64,000 bases of DNA from Peptococcaceae bacterium BICA1-7 (GCA_000802095.1 JUEB01000033.1:372001-436000), one strand, 5' to 3'; positions 41,273 through 50,133 are shown, counted from the stretch's first letter. A program made the numbers and translations. Notes: generated from the sequence alone by a model not told the origin.

Positions 41273-42106
41273 ATGAATCATGGCTCAGGGGGGTCTTCCT
41301 GTGAGGATAAAAAAAGCGGGGGAGGCTGTGACAGCTCCCAGTGCGGCATAGAGAGGCTGAAGGAGAATGACAACAGCCGCATAAGGAATGTAATTGCGGT
41401 GATGAGCGGCAAGGGAGGTGTGGGCAAGTCGTCAGTGACCTCGCTTTTGGCCTGTGAGCTGAGTAAAAAAGGGTACAGGGTGGGGGTGCTGGATGCCGAT
41501 ATAACAGGACCCAGCGTGCCCAAGATGTTTGGTGTCAGAGGTATGGCCGACAGTAACGGACTGGCCATATTTCCGCATGTTTCCGCCATCGGTATAAAAA
41601 TAATGTCACTAAATCTTTTGATGCCCAATGAAGATGACCCGGTTATATGGCGTGGGCCTATAATAGCCGGTGCGGTTAAACAATTCTGGACCGATGTGGC
41701 CTGGGGGGATCTAGACTATCTTGTGGTGGACCTGCCGCCGGGCACCGGGGATGTTCCCCTGACGGTGATGCAGTCCCTGCCTCTCAATGGGGTTATAGTG
41801 GTGACATCTCCCCAGGACCTGGCCAGTCTTATAGTGACAAAAGCAATTAAAATGACCGTGCAGATGAGCGTTCCCATAATAGGCCTGGTTGAAAACATGA
41901 GCGGTGCTGTCTGCCCGCACTGCGGAAAAGAGATAGAGCTGTTCGGGCCGGGCAGGGGCAGGGAGATGGCTAAAGCCTTTGATATTCCTTTTATCGGCAG
42001 TATACCTTTAGATCCTGTATTATCGAGACTTTGTGATGAGGGAGACATCGAAAAATATCAGAGCAGCCTTTTTATGAACATAGACCCCATGGCGCTGCCC
42101 CAGTAG
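41273..42106 (+). CDS. Mrp/NBP35-type iron-sulfur carrier ATPase
   Basis: The product has 277 residues. An N-terminal Gly/Ser/Cys stretch (GGSSCEDKKSGGGCDSSQCG) precedes Walker A SGKGGVGKSS. The central LNLLMPNEDDPVIWRGPII and DLPPGTGDVPLTVMQSLP are Mrp signatures, and CPHCGKEIELFG supplies the CxxC that binds a transferable 4Fe-4S cluster at the dimer interface. It is likely the terminal carrier in this maturation cluster. ATG 41273 has GGAGG upstream. Confidence 0.92.
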   Translation: MNHGSGGSSCEDKKSGGGCDSSQCGIERLKENDNSRIRNVIAVMSGKGGVGKSSVTSLLACELSKKGYRVGVLDADITGPSVPKMFGVRGMADSNGLAIFPHVSAIGIKIMSLNLLMPNEDDPVIWRGPIIAGAVKQFWTDVAWGDLDYLVVDLPPGTGDVPLTVMQSLPLNGVIVVTSPQDLASLIVTKAIKMTVQMSVPIIGLVENMSGAVCPHCGKEIELFGPGRGREMAKAFDIPFIGSIPLDPVLSRLCDEGDIEKYQSSLFMNIDPMALPQ

Positions 42107-42174
42107 CGAATAACATAGATATAAATATATAGAAGGAGTTCAACAGACCATCCCACATAAGGGAGGTATGTGAA

Positions 42175-43410
42175 ATGAGCGTAATAGACGCCAATAAACT
42201 TGACTCCAATTTTTTTAACGAGGTTGTAGCAAAGGCCTGTACTCTCAGTGACCGCAACAACTTTTATAACTGCCTGGCCTGCGGCATGTGCAGCGCAGGG
42301 TGCCCGTACAACGGGGTGCACGACCACGCGGACCCCAGAAAGTTTATACGTATGCTTACCCTGGGCATGAAAGAGGAGGTTCTCAATTCACCTTTTATAT
42401 GGGCCTGCACCCAGTGCGGCAGGTGTACCAACGACTGCCCCATGGGTGTGGAGGTGCTGACTCTGGTACGTACTGTAAGGGGCAATTTCGGGCTCAGATC
42501 CCCGGGCTTCCTCCAGGAGGTAGTGGACAACCAGATAAAAACAGGCAACCAGATGGAGGTAACCAACCAGGAATACCTGGAAACACTGGAGTGGATGGAG
42601 GAAGAGCTGCAGGCCGAGGTGGGCGACCCCAACGCCAAAATTCCGGTGGACAAGGAGGGGGCCGATTTTCTATTTCTTTGGGACCCCAGGGAAATAAAGT
42701 ACTACCCCCAGGATGTTCAGAGCATAGCCAAAATAATGTGGTATGTGGGCGCCAACTGGACATGCAGCAGCAGGTGGTGGGACGCCACCCACTATGCCCT
42801 GTTTAGCGGTAATGACGAGGAGTCCAGGATTATTACCCAGCGCTATGCCGACGAGGTCAAAAGGCTCAAGGTAAAAGAGCTGGTTATTACCGAGTGCGGC
42901 CACGCCACCCACGCCAATAAATGGGGGCCCAAGGTATGGCTCTCCCCGGAGGATGCCGATTACCCGGTAAAAAGCATTATAGAAAAATACGTGGAGTGGT
43001 TTGAGGCGGGTCTGTTAAAGGTGGACAAGACCAAAAACACTGAGCCCATAACCTTCCATGACCCCTGCAATACTGTGCGCAAGCAGGGATTGGTGAACGA
43101 GCCCCGCTACGTGCTGAACAAGACTGTAATGGAATTTAAGGAAATGGTGCCCAACGGCAAGCAGAACTATTGCTGTGGTGGCGGCGGCGGCCTTCTTGCC
43201 ATGGGCAAGGATATTTACCCATACCGGATGGCCAAGGGCAAGCTGAAGGCCGACCAGATCAAGGCCACCGGCTGCAACCTGGTAGCCTGTCCCTGCCACA
43301 ACTGCTTTGACCAACTGACCGATATAATAAAGTATTACCAGTTGGACTGCAGGGTTATACACCTGCATCATCTCATCAGTCATGCCCTTATACTGGAGGA
43401 AAAGCCTTAG
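42175..43410 (+). CDS. HdrD/DsrK-like iron-sulfur oxidoreductase with CCG domain
   Basis: The product has 411 residues. The N-terminal ferredoxin pair is CLACGMCSAGCP and CTQCGRCTNDCP (about 34-96). The C-terminal CCG domains carry CGHATHANKW, HDPCNT, CCGGGGG and CPCHNC, which build the non-cubane cluster in HdrB/HdrD proteins. It reduces or oxidises a disulfide or passes electrons to a partner. It is the last gene before the terminator at 43422, and lies near HdrC and HdrA-MvhD genes on the other strand, with which it could form a complete heterodisulfide-reductase-like complex. Confidence 0.88.
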   Translation: MSVIDANKLDSNFFNEVVAKACTLSDRNNFYNCLACGMCSAGCPYNGVHDHADPRKFIRMLTLGMKEEVLNSPFIWACTQCGRCTNDCPMGVEVLTLVRTVRGNFGLRSPGFLQEVVDNQIKTGNQMEVTNQEYLETLEWMEEELQAEVGDPNAKIPVDKEGADFLFLWDPREIKYYPQDVQSIAKIMWYVGANWTCSSRWWDATHYALFSGNDEESRIITQRYADEVKRLKVKELVITECGHATHANKWGPKVWLSPEDADYPVKSIIEKYVEWFEAGLLKVDKTKNTEPITFHDPCNTVRKQGLVNEPRYVLNKTVMEFKEMVPNGKQNYCCGGGGGLLAMGKDIYPYRMAKGKLKADQIKATGCNLVACPCHNCFDQLTDIIKYYQLDCRVIHLHHLISHALILEEKP

Positions 43411-43421
43411 ATTGCGGGAAT

Positions 43422-43450
43422 GCGCCGGTCATCGTGCCGGCCGCTTTTTT
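43422..43450 (+). terminator. intrinsic terminator after the HdrD-like gene
   Basis: GCGCCGG and CCGGCCGC form a stem with one bulge, followed by TTTTTTT. Confidence 0.7.
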
Positions 43451-43523
43451 TAAGCTTTTTAGTAAAATATTGCTTTGTTTAAAAAAGGTAATTATGAACT
43501 TATGTTGAATAATACATCTTAAA

Positions 43524-43667
43524 ACATTCAAGCAGGGCTTAAAAACCTCTGTGTCCTCTGTGTTCTCTGTGGTTTAAAAAGGACCCAATTTTCATCTTTC
43601 TTGGTGGCTGTAATAGGCAGCCCGGTTGTCTTAATTCTGAACGCATAGGAATTTCAGTATAAGCTAT
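43524..43667. repeat. half CACAGAG element with conserved right flank
   Basis: Only the right end is present (CATTCAAGCAGGGCTTAAAA, CTCTGTGTCCTCTGTGTTCT, GTGGTTTAAAAAGGACCC). The following 80 bases match 30100-30190 upstream of the permease. The element probably donates the promoter of 43699. Confidence 0.7.
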
Positions 43668-43698
43668 TATTAGTTTATTCCGGCAGGGGGGAATTAGT

Positions 43699-44022
43699 AT
43701 GAAGATAGCGCTGCCTGTTTCCGGAGGACGGCTTTGCCCTGATATTACGCGCTGTGAGAGGTTATATATATATGACGTGAGCCAGGGCTCCCTTGAGGTA
43801 TTAAGGGTGTCGGCATATAATCATCTGTCTGCCGATCCCGGCCTGCTACCGGAACTGCTCAGCCAAAATGGGGTTGGAGTTGTTATAGCCGGGGAAATGG
43901 ACCTGACCGCCCGGGAGCTGTTCAGCCAAAATGGCATAAAGGTTGAGGTGGGAGTGACCCCCTCTGACGGCCGCCCGGAAGATATTGTACGGGATTACCT
44001 GTCCTATTATTTAAAGGCTTAG
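43699..44022 (+). CDS. NifX-like cofactor-domain protein
   Basis: The product has 107 residues with GGCAGGGGGG upstream of ATG. It keeps the NifX-like pattern (MKIALPVSGGRLCPDITRCE, NGVGVVIAGEMDLTARELFS, GIKVEVGV) but lacks the Cys/Gly-rich end of the paralogue at 38538. It is transcribed alone from a repeat-derived promoter and ended by a terminator. It probably binds a metal-sulfur precursor; its client is unknown. Confidence 0.75.
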   Translation: MKIALPVSGGRLCPDITRCERLYIYDVSQGSLEVLRVSAYNHLSADPGLLPELLSQNGVGVVIAGEMDLTARELFSQNGIKVEVGVTPSDGRPEDIVRDYLSYYLKA

Positions 44023-44049
44023 AAATATAATAGTATTTATTTTTATAGG

Positions 44050-44089
44050 AAACACCTTTTGTGAGGATAAACAGGAGGTGTTTTATTTG
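44050..44089 (+). terminator. intrinsic terminator
   Basis: AAACACCT and AGGTGTTT flank TTTGTGAGGATAAACAGG, followed by TATTTG. Confidence 0.7.
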
Positions 44090-44186
44090 TGGAGAGAGTA
44101 ATAGACAGGGGAAGAGTGCCCGTAGAAGAGCAAGATGAATAAAAGCCGGCAGTAACTTAATAAAAAGGGATTGCCGGTTTTAGCTG

Positions 44187-44534
44187 TCATTCCACAAACA
44201 GATCGAAAATGTATTTGGGAAAACACACATCCCTCTCCCTTGCCGAAAGGCGGCGTAAGCTGCGCACCAGGTGTGCCACGTTCAGCCTGTTGGGACAAGC
44301 CATATTGCACTGCTCACATCCTATGCAGCTCCACAAAAGGGGAGATTGCAGCGCCTCGGCCACCTGGCCCAGCTGGACCAGCCGGATGAGAGAAGTTGGG
44401 TTGGGCTTTTTAAAGGGAGCTATGCACACTGACCCACACTTGCCGCACTGCTCACAGGAAACAGCTGTTTTGGCGGCAGCTGTATCCAGAAAAAACATTT
44501 CCTTTAAATCGGTTATGTCTATATACCGGCTCAT
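44187..44534 (-). CDS. HdrC-like ferredoxin subunit
   Basis: The product has 115 residues. It carries two 4Fe-4S motifs, CEQCGKCGSVC with a late Cys-Pro replaced by IAPF, and CIGCEQCNMACP, plus the intervening helix NPTSLIRLVQLGQ typical of HdrC. It links an HdrA flavin module to a disulfide-reducing HdrB or HdrD. No HdrB follows; the HdrD-like protein at 42175 may fill that role. It is the last gene of the leftward operon, 19 bases after the HdrA-MvhD stop. Confidence 0.88.
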   Translation of the reverse strand: MSRYIDITDLKEMFFLDTAAAKTAVSCEQCGKCGSVCIAPFKKPNPTSLIRLVQLGQVAEALQSPLLWSCIGCEQCNMACPNRLNVAHLVRSLRRLSARERDVCFPKYIFDLFVE

Positions 44535-44553
44535 TACACATCACCGCTTCACT

Positions 44554-46236
44554 TTATTTGAACGGGCTGGGGCCCAGTTTTGCAAGCACGTCACTAAATC
44601 TCTTTATTTCACTAAAAAGCCTGTCGGAATCGTCAATGGTTATTCCGGTGAGGCAAAGCCTTTCCGGCTCAATCATCATCCGGCCCAAGGTCTCCTTGAG
44701 GTTTTGCAGGCGCGTGTCAGCATGATTGGCGCCACCCCCGTGATGGCACTGGCCGGGATGGCAGCCGGCCAGCATCACACCGTCAAGCCCACCTATCAAA
44801 GCTTCATTTATCCAGGCCATATTAACCGAACCTATACAGGGCACCGAAATTGGCATAACTCCTTTTAAAACTTCTTTTGCTTCATCCTTACGCACCAGCC
44901 TGTTCCAGGCAGGATAAGCGTCGTTGCTGCAAAGGAAAAGGAGTACCGCGGGCCCGGGAACGTCACCGGACAAAACTTTGTCCACCACATCCTCTATCTT
45001 TTTCATACCCTGCCCCGGAAGGTTTAAGCAACTAAGCGGGCAGCCTCCCTGACAGACACCGCAGCCCCTGCAGTCACCGGGATAAATCTCAGGGTATCCG
45101 TCCGGCCCCAAAACACATGCCCCGTAGGGACATTCCTTAACACACCGGCCGCAGTGGTCACACTTCTTCTTATTCACCTCAGGATATACAGTATTCTCCT
45201 GCTGCAGTCTGACCAGGCACTGGGCCACAGCCGAAAGAGCGCTCCTGACACTGTCTTCCACGTCCATGGGCTGCTGGGCACAGCCGGCGGCCCAAATTCC
45301 CGACCTCCTCAGCTCAGTTGGGGCGCAGGGGATATGTCCGGGGAAAAAGCCGTGGCCGTCCTTTTCCAAGCCTTCTATGTCAGGCAGTTCAGACGGGACC
45401 ATGCCGGTGGCCAAAACCACCAGGTCAAAATTTCCCTCTACTTTTTTACCGCTCAGGGTATCATCCGCCCTGACAGTCAAACCTTCGCCGGCACCATCTA
45501 TAGATGAAGGCATTCCCCGCACAAACACGGGGCTGTACTCTTCGCGCACATGCCTGTAATATTCCTCTTTGCTTCCGGGTGTTCTGATATCCCTGTAGAA
45601 AATCCATGTACTTACATCCTTACACTCCCTGTGAAGGTACTCGATCTGTTTTAAGGTAACGGTGCAGCAGTATCCCGAGCAGTACGAAAGGTGGTTTTTA
45701 TCTCTGCTGCCTGCACACTGTATAAAGGCCACACGCCTAACAGGCTTTCCTGTTACCGGGTGAACAAGCCTGCCCCCTGTGGGGCCCTCAGGCCTGAGCA
45801 GGGACTCCAGCTCCATTGATGTTATTACCCCCGGCAAATTACCATAGCCGTATTCACTAATCTTTGCTGCGTTGTAAAGCTCCGCCCCGGTGGCCAGAAT
45901 TAAACCGCCGGCCTCAATCTCATATGGATCAGCTTCCCGCTTTAAATCCCGCAAAAAAACTGTGTAAATGCCGGGAGACTTTTTTTGCACTCCCGCAATT
46001 TCTGTTGACAGCAGCACCTCTACGTTGGAAAGATTATCAATGCTGTTTAGTAAGACCTCAAGCCCGCACCGGGGAGGACAAAGCCTGGGATAATACCGGT
46101 GCAGATTCGCTACCCTTCCCCCCAGCCGATCAGCCTTTTCCAATAAAACGACTTCCACACCCGCCTGGCCAAGCCTTTCAGCTGCGGTGAGGCCGGCGAT
46201 GCCGCCTCCAACTACAATAGTTTTTCCTTTTGCCAT
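44554..46236 (-). CDS. HdrA-MvhD fusion (QmoB-like flavin/iron-sulfur subunit)
   Basis: The product has 560 residues from ATG 46236, with GGAGGAGGG upstream. The FAD motif VVGGGIAGLTAAERLGQAG begins at about residue 7. The HdrA segment AFIQCAGSRDKNHLSYCSGY follows. Two ferredoxin motifs (CDHCGRCVKECPYG and CRGCGVCQGGCP) lie near 365-415. A C-terminal MvhD-like 2Fe-2S domain (LFLCSNDAYPAWNRL, CIGSVNM, AGCHPGQCHHGGG) completes it. Such fusions receive electrons from a flavin and pass them to HdrC/B or to APS reductase. Its operon mates AprBA-like and HdrC suggest electron flow between them, possibly by bifurcation. Confidence 0.92.
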   Translation of the reverse strand: MAKGKTIVVGGGIAGLTAAERLGQAGVEVVLLEKADRLGGRVANLHRYYPRLCPPRCGLEVLLNSIDNLSNVEVLLSTEIAGVQKKSPGIYTVFLRDLKREADPYEIEAGGLILATGAELYNAAKISEYGYGNLPGVITSMELESLLRPEGPTGGRLVHPVTGKPVRRVAFIQCAGSRDKNHLSYCSGYCCTVTLKQIEYLHRECKDVSTWIFYRDIRTPGSKEEYYRHVREEYSPVFVRGMPSSIDGAGEGLTVRADDTLSGKKVEGNFDLVVLATGMVPSELPDIEGLEKDGHGFFPGHIPCAPTELRRSGIWAAGCAQQPMDVEDSVRSALSAVAQCLVRLQQENTVYPEVNKKKCDHCGRCVKECPYGACVLGPDGYPEIYPGDCRGCGVCQGGCPLSCLNLPGQGMKKIEDVVDKVLSGDVPGPAVLLFLCSNDAYPAWNRLVRKDEAKEVLKGVMPISVPCIGSVNMAWINEALIGGLDGVMLAGCHPGQCHHGGGANHADTRLQNLKETLGRMMIEPERLCLTGITIDDSDRLFSEIKRFSDVLAKLGPSPFK

Positions 46237-46322
46237 TTTCCTGCACCCTCCTCCGATAGGCATCACAGTGGTGGGGGGCCGAAATTTATTCCGGCCCCCG
46301 GTCTGAGCTTTTCAAATTTAAA

Positions 46323-46643
46323 CTAGTTCCTGTTCTTGTAATTGAATCTTTCCACCTTGCCGTCCTGGCTGACACAGGTCCAGCTTACTCTTTTACCTCC
46401 CATTAAAGGTATCAGCCTGGCCGGGTGATAGCCCAGCTGGTAGGGCAGCTTTGTTTCAAGTGCTCCCTGGGGGCAAACCTTTATGCAGGACATGCAGTCC
46501 CAGCAGTCACGGGTAGACCTGCAGGCGGCCTTTACAGTTTCCTCGTTAAGCATCAAAAGGTCACCGGGACATATTGCTACACACAGGGGCTCTTTTTCCC
46601 CCTTGCACCCGTCACATTTCTGTAAATCAACTTTTGGCGGCAT
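46323..46643 (-). CDS. AprB-like ferredoxin subunit
   Basis: The product has 106 residues from ATG 46643 with GAGGAGG upstream. Its sequence follows the APS reductase beta subunit: MPPKVDLQKCDGCKGEKEPL, CVAICPGDLL, CWDCMSCIKVCPQGALE and LPYQLGYHPARLIPLMG, with eight Cys for two 4Fe-4S clusters. It is shorter than usual AprB (about 140-165 residues) and lacks most of the C-terminal tail that wraps AprA. It lies between the AprA-like and HdrA-MvhD genes. It may be a true APS reductase subunit or serve a related oxidoreductase. Confidence 0.82.
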   Translation of the reverse strand: MPPKVDLQKCDGCKGEKEPLCVAICPGDLLMLNEETVKAACRSTRDCWDCMSCIKVCPQGALETKLPYQLGYHPARLIPLMGGKRVSWTCVSQDGKVERFNYKNRN

Positions 46644-46686
46644 ATCGCTAACCTCCTCATAAATAATCAACATTTTTCCTTATTTT

Positions 46687-48429
46687 TCAGTCAACCAGTT
46701 TTTCCATGGGCCTTGTAAACATTTCAATATTACCTGTTTCAAGATTCTTCCGTGAGTTTACAAAACAGTTAAACTTATCGTCATTCTTCTCCGGGAAGTC
46801 CATCCTGGTCTGCCAGCCCGGCCAGCGGGTTTCTTCCCTGTACAGGAGGTGGTGGCACAATACCTCTGCCACATCAATCATGTCGATAACCTCATTACAC
46901 CTCATAAGCTCATGCAGGTCAGTGGCCACAAGGAATTTTGCCTGCTCTTTCAGAATGGCAATATTCTTAAGGGCGTATTCCAGGCGCTCCCTGTTCATGC
47001 GGTAGAACTGATGAACTCCTCCGGCGTATTCATCCATAAGCCTCTGGAGCCTTTCCTCCATTTCCAGCGGGGTAATGCCATCCCCGACATTAAGCTGCCG
47101 GACAAAGGGCTGGAACACCCTGTTCTTCTCTTTTTCAACAAGAGATTCGTCAACATTGATCCGGCTAACCATACCTGATTTTATATAGTCAATGGCGCCG
47201 CGGGCAGACAGCATGCCCTCAGCAGCGCAGCCTCCGACAAATTTATTGGGAGTTCCGCCTGCAACGTCACCGCATGCAAACAGCCCCGGAACTGTTGTCC
47301 CCCTCTTCACGTCAATCCAGTACCCGCTGGCTGTGTGACCGCCCACAATATAGGGGTCGCTGCCGTATATTTCAATGGGGTCCCTGGAAATATCCTGGTT
47401 CCGTGAGGCCAGGAACAGCACAAAGCTTGGGCGCTCGTTAAGATAGTCAGTTTTAAGGTCCTTAATCTGATCCGGGGTCATGTGAGTGGTATCCACATAA
47501 CAGGGGCCGCGGCCGGCCAACCACTCCTCCATGGGGGCATTGGCCCTGATATACCGGGGGGCCTTGTCACCACCCAGGTGGGCGTAGCGCTCAGCCAGAA
47601 TCTTTTCTCCCCTGGCATTAATCATGGCAGCATTGTAGCCCACCGAGATAGTGTCAATGGGGCCGTTAAAGTCTTTAGTCCTGACGGCGCACCAGCGCAT
47701 TTCGAAGGTGGTCATCTCAGCGCCGGCCCTGATACCCATGGCGTAGCCTGTTCCCACATTGAAAGGAGAATACCAGATCTGGTGGTGGGAGTCGGTTCCG
47801 TCGTTGGTGTAAGGCTTATAAATCCCCCCGGCGCCGCCTGTGGCCACAATGGTAGCCTTGGCCTTGATTACATAAAACTTGCCCTCTCTGATGTTGAAGC
47901 CCATGGCTCCAACTACACGGTCCCCATCCATAATAAAGTTGGTGGCCACTACCCGGTTGAGAATCTCACAGCCATACTCCCTGACCTTTTCGGCCAGGAT
48001 TACCTTCATCTCGGAGCCGTGAATAGCTATATCCCAGCGGCCCCGGGCAAGGTACTCACCGTTTTCGCCCTTTTTAACGGGCAGGCCCCACTCTTCCCAC
48101 TCCTCAATTGACTGGTTGAGCAGTTCCGCCATAGTCTTATAAAGGTCGTCACGCTGCAGGCCGCCTGCCTGCTCCCTGCTCCACTTGACAAGGCTGTCTA
48201 CTGTTTCACCCTTTTTGATGTAGGTATTTATGGCATCCATGCCGCCCGCAAGGCAGCCGCTCCGGTCTATGTGGGCCTTTTCCATCAGGGTGACCCTGAG
48301 TGAGGGGTCCTGCCTTTTGGCCTCTATAGCTGCGTAACACCCTGCGTTACCCGCTCCTATAATCAAAATGTCTGTCTCAATCTGCATTTCCTGGACCTCC
48401 TGGGGAGTAGTCGGATAATTTTTACCCAT
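46687..48429 (-). CDS. AprA-like flavoprotein (APS reductase / fumarate reductase superfamily)
   Basis: The product has 580 residues from ATG 48429 (AGGAGG eight bases upstream); ATG 48387 also has its own AGGAGG. The FAD motif is TDILIIGAGNAGCYAAIEAK. The segments GCLAGGMDAINTYIKKGE, QREDL-like QRDDLYKTMAELLNQ, EEWGLPVKKG and GRWDIAIHGSEMKVILAE are AprA-like, and GLFACGDVAGG, FVGGCAAEGM are the C-terminal FAD blocks. AprA reduces APS to AMP and sulfite. No ATP sulfurylase or sulfite reductase is in the window, and a DASS transporter is adjacent, so another oxyanion or dicarboxylate substrate is possible. The family is certain, the substrate is not. Confidence 0.82.
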   Translation of the reverse strand: MGKNYPTTPQEVQEMQIETDILIIGAGNAGCYAAIEAKRQDPSLRVTLMEKAHIDRSGCLAGGMDAINTYIKKGETVDSLVKWSREQAGGLQRDDLYKTMAELLNQSIEEWEEWGLPVKKGENGEYLARGRWDIAIHGSEMKVILAEKVREYGCEILNRVVATNFIMDGDRVVGAMGFNIREGKFYVIKAKATIVATGGAGGIYKPYTNDGTDSHHQIWYSPFNVGTGYAMGIRAGAEMTTFEMRWCAVRTKDFNGPIDTISVGYNAAMINARGEKILAERYAHLGGDKAPRYIRANAPMEEWLAGRGPCYVDTTHMTPDQIKDLKTDYLNERPSFVLFLASRNQDISRDPIEIYGSDPYIVGGHTASGYWIDVKRGTTVPGLFACGDVAGGTPNKFVGGCAAEGMLSARGAIDYIKSGMVSRINVDESLVEKEKNRVFQPFVRQLNVGDGITPLEMEERLQRLMDEYAGGVHQFYRMNRERLEYALKNIAILKEQAKFLVATDLHELMRCNEVIDMIDVAEVLCHHLLYREETRWPGWQTRMDFPEKNDDKFNCFVNSRKNLETGNIEMFTRPMEKLVD

Positions 48430-48454
48430 TCTGAAAAACCTCCTATTGAATATT

Positions 48455-49963
48455 TTATTTCCAGGTCATGTATCCGCCCCATAATGGCAGCCCGTTAAAG
48501 GCGTACCAGGGCATCATAACCGCCATAAAATAGATCAGTGTTACCACCATTATGGGAATTCCAACCCGTGCATAGGTACTTGTATTGAATGTACCGGTGC
48601 CATAGGCTATTACGCAGGCAGTAACCTGGGTGGGAATGATGAAGGAAAATGTGTCAAAGTTACATACCAGGAGCGTAAAGGCTACAGGGTTCATATTAAG
48701 CACCTGGGCAAGGGACAGCATAATGGGGGCCAGCATGGACACCGCCGCTACATTGCTTAGCATGAATATGCGGATAACTGCCGTGACCGCTATCAGTCCC
48801 ACTATAATCACCAGGAAGGGCTGCCCCTCAAAAATAGGGTGGGAGCTTTCTGCCAGCCACTTGGCCAGACCGGTGCTGCTTATGGCATTGGCCATTGACA
48901 TCGCTCCACCCAGAAGGAGAAAGGTACCCCAGATGGTCTTGCCCTGCACAGCCTGCCACGTCACCGGAAGAAGTCCGGGGATAAAGAATACTCCAAGGGC
49001 TATTATTGTTGCCATGCCTGTTTTTATACCGTGATAAGGCTCAGTAATCCACAAAATGACGGCCAGCATGAAAATCCCTATAATGAACCATTCCACCGCA
49101 CTCATTTTACCGATTTTTTCCTGCTCTTCCTTTATAAAATTAATACCCCCGGGCACTTCAACACCCTTAATATCAAACAGCTTTCTGATCATTATAAACA
49201 TGATTGGGTACAGTCCCACGATGGGTAAGTGCAGCCAAAACCACTTGGCATAGCTCATCTGGTAACCGAGCTGTTTCTCAAAAAGTCCCGCCATGATAAC
49301 GTTCGGCAAGTGCGCCGTGAGCAGCAGAATGCCTGCTACCATTGGGAAATAGCATATCCCTGTTATGGCAAGGGCAGCTACCGCCTTCTTGCTTTTCTCA
49401 TCTTTGCCAAACAGGTCATATATACCACGCACCACGGGCAAGAGAACTGCCGCCCTGGAAACCGCCGCGGGTATAAACAGACCCAGCACCGTATTTACCA
49501 GCATAAAGCCCTTTACTACCTGATCAACCTGGGGCTTTACTCTTGAAAGAATGGTCATGGCTATCCTTCTGTCGAGCCCGATGCACTGCATAATTGCTGC
49601 AAAAATGAAAGACCCCAATACTAAAAAGGTTGCATCCTGAGTAAAGCCGCCGTAGGCCTTTCCTATTTCCGGCACTGACTTGGTGAGAACCAGCAGCAAA
49701 GGAATTACAAGACCTGTTATCCCCACCGGGATAGCCTCGGTAATCCAGATGATCACCGCCCATATGGCCACCGCCGCTGCAGACATTGCTTCCGGTTTTA
49801 ATCCCGCAGGAGGTTGTAAATTAAGAATAATGAAAAAGGCTGCCCATGCCAATAAAAAGCCGATAAAAGCGGAATTAGGGTTCAATCCTGCCTTTCGGGC
49901 ATTATTTACCATGCCTTCCGGGACCCAGCCGGCGTACCATTTCAAATCCCCTGTATCTCTCAC
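48455..49963 (-). CDS. DASS/SLC13-type anion transporter
   Basis: The product has 502 residues from GTG 49963, with GGGAGGG seven bases upstream; an upstream open frame to 50026 lacks such a site. About 12 membrane helices are visible. AIWAVIIWITEAIPVGITGL is the first family block, and SRAAVLLPVV and the C-terminal NVAAVSMLAPIMLS and IIPTQVTACVIAYGTG are in the two half-repeats. Members move dicarboxylates, citrate, sulfate or related oxyanions with Na+. It is the first gene of the operon with AprA-, AprB-, HdrA- and HdrC-like genes, so it probably imports their substrate. Confidence 0.88.
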   Translation of the reverse strand: MRDTGDLKWYAGWVPEGMVNNARKAGLNPNSAFIGFLLAWAAFFIILNLQPPAGLKPEAMSAAAVAIWAVIIWITEAIPVGITGLVIPLLLVLTKSVPEIGKAYGGFTQDATFLVLGSFIFAAIMQCIGLDRRIAMTILSRVKPQVDQVVKGFMLVNTVLGLFIPAAVSRAAVLLPVVRGIYDLFGKDEKSKKAVAALAITGICYFPMVAGILLLTAHLPNVIMAGLFEKQLGYQMSYAKWFWLHLPIVGLYPIMFIMIRKLFDIKGVEVPGGINFIKEEQEKIGKMSAVEWFIIGIFMLAVILWITEPYHGIKTGMATIIALGVFFIPGLLPVTWQAVQGKTIWGTFLLLGGAMSMANAISSTGLAKWLAESSHPIFEGQPFLVIIVGLIAVTAVIRIFMLSNVAAVSMLAPIMLSLAQVLNMNPVAFTLLVCNFDTFSFIIPTQVTACVIAYGTGTFNTSTYARVGIPIMVVTLIYFMAVMMPWYAFNGLPLWGGYMTWK

Positions 49964-50101
49964 ATTTTTCCCTCCCTTACGATATGAATAACCCGGTGGC
50001 AATTTCACGGTCCCCCTTTCAATCAACAGCTGACAACAAGCTGCCGTCCACCTGATAACAAAATATCAAAAAGAAGCAAATCTGTATGTTCTCACTAAAA
50101 C

Positions 50102-50133
50102 AAAGGAATTGTAATGTTTATTACAATTCCTTT
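50102..50133. promoter_or_regulatory. perfect 32-bp palindrome upstream of the DASS-AprBA operon
   Basis: AAAGGAATTGTAAT GTTT ATTACAATTCCTTT has 14-bp arms. Its core TTGTAAT-N4-ATTACAA has the layout of a Crp/Fnr-family operator. It lies 139 bases before the transporter start and near the Crp/Fnr gene. It could also act as a terminator stem, but T-runs are short. Confidence 0.55.

Noticed and set aside
46323-48429. Firm annotation as APS reductase (aprBA) of a sulfate reducer
   Set aside because: No sat or dsr genes are in the window, AprB is short and a DASS transporter is linked, so only an AprBA-like call is justified.
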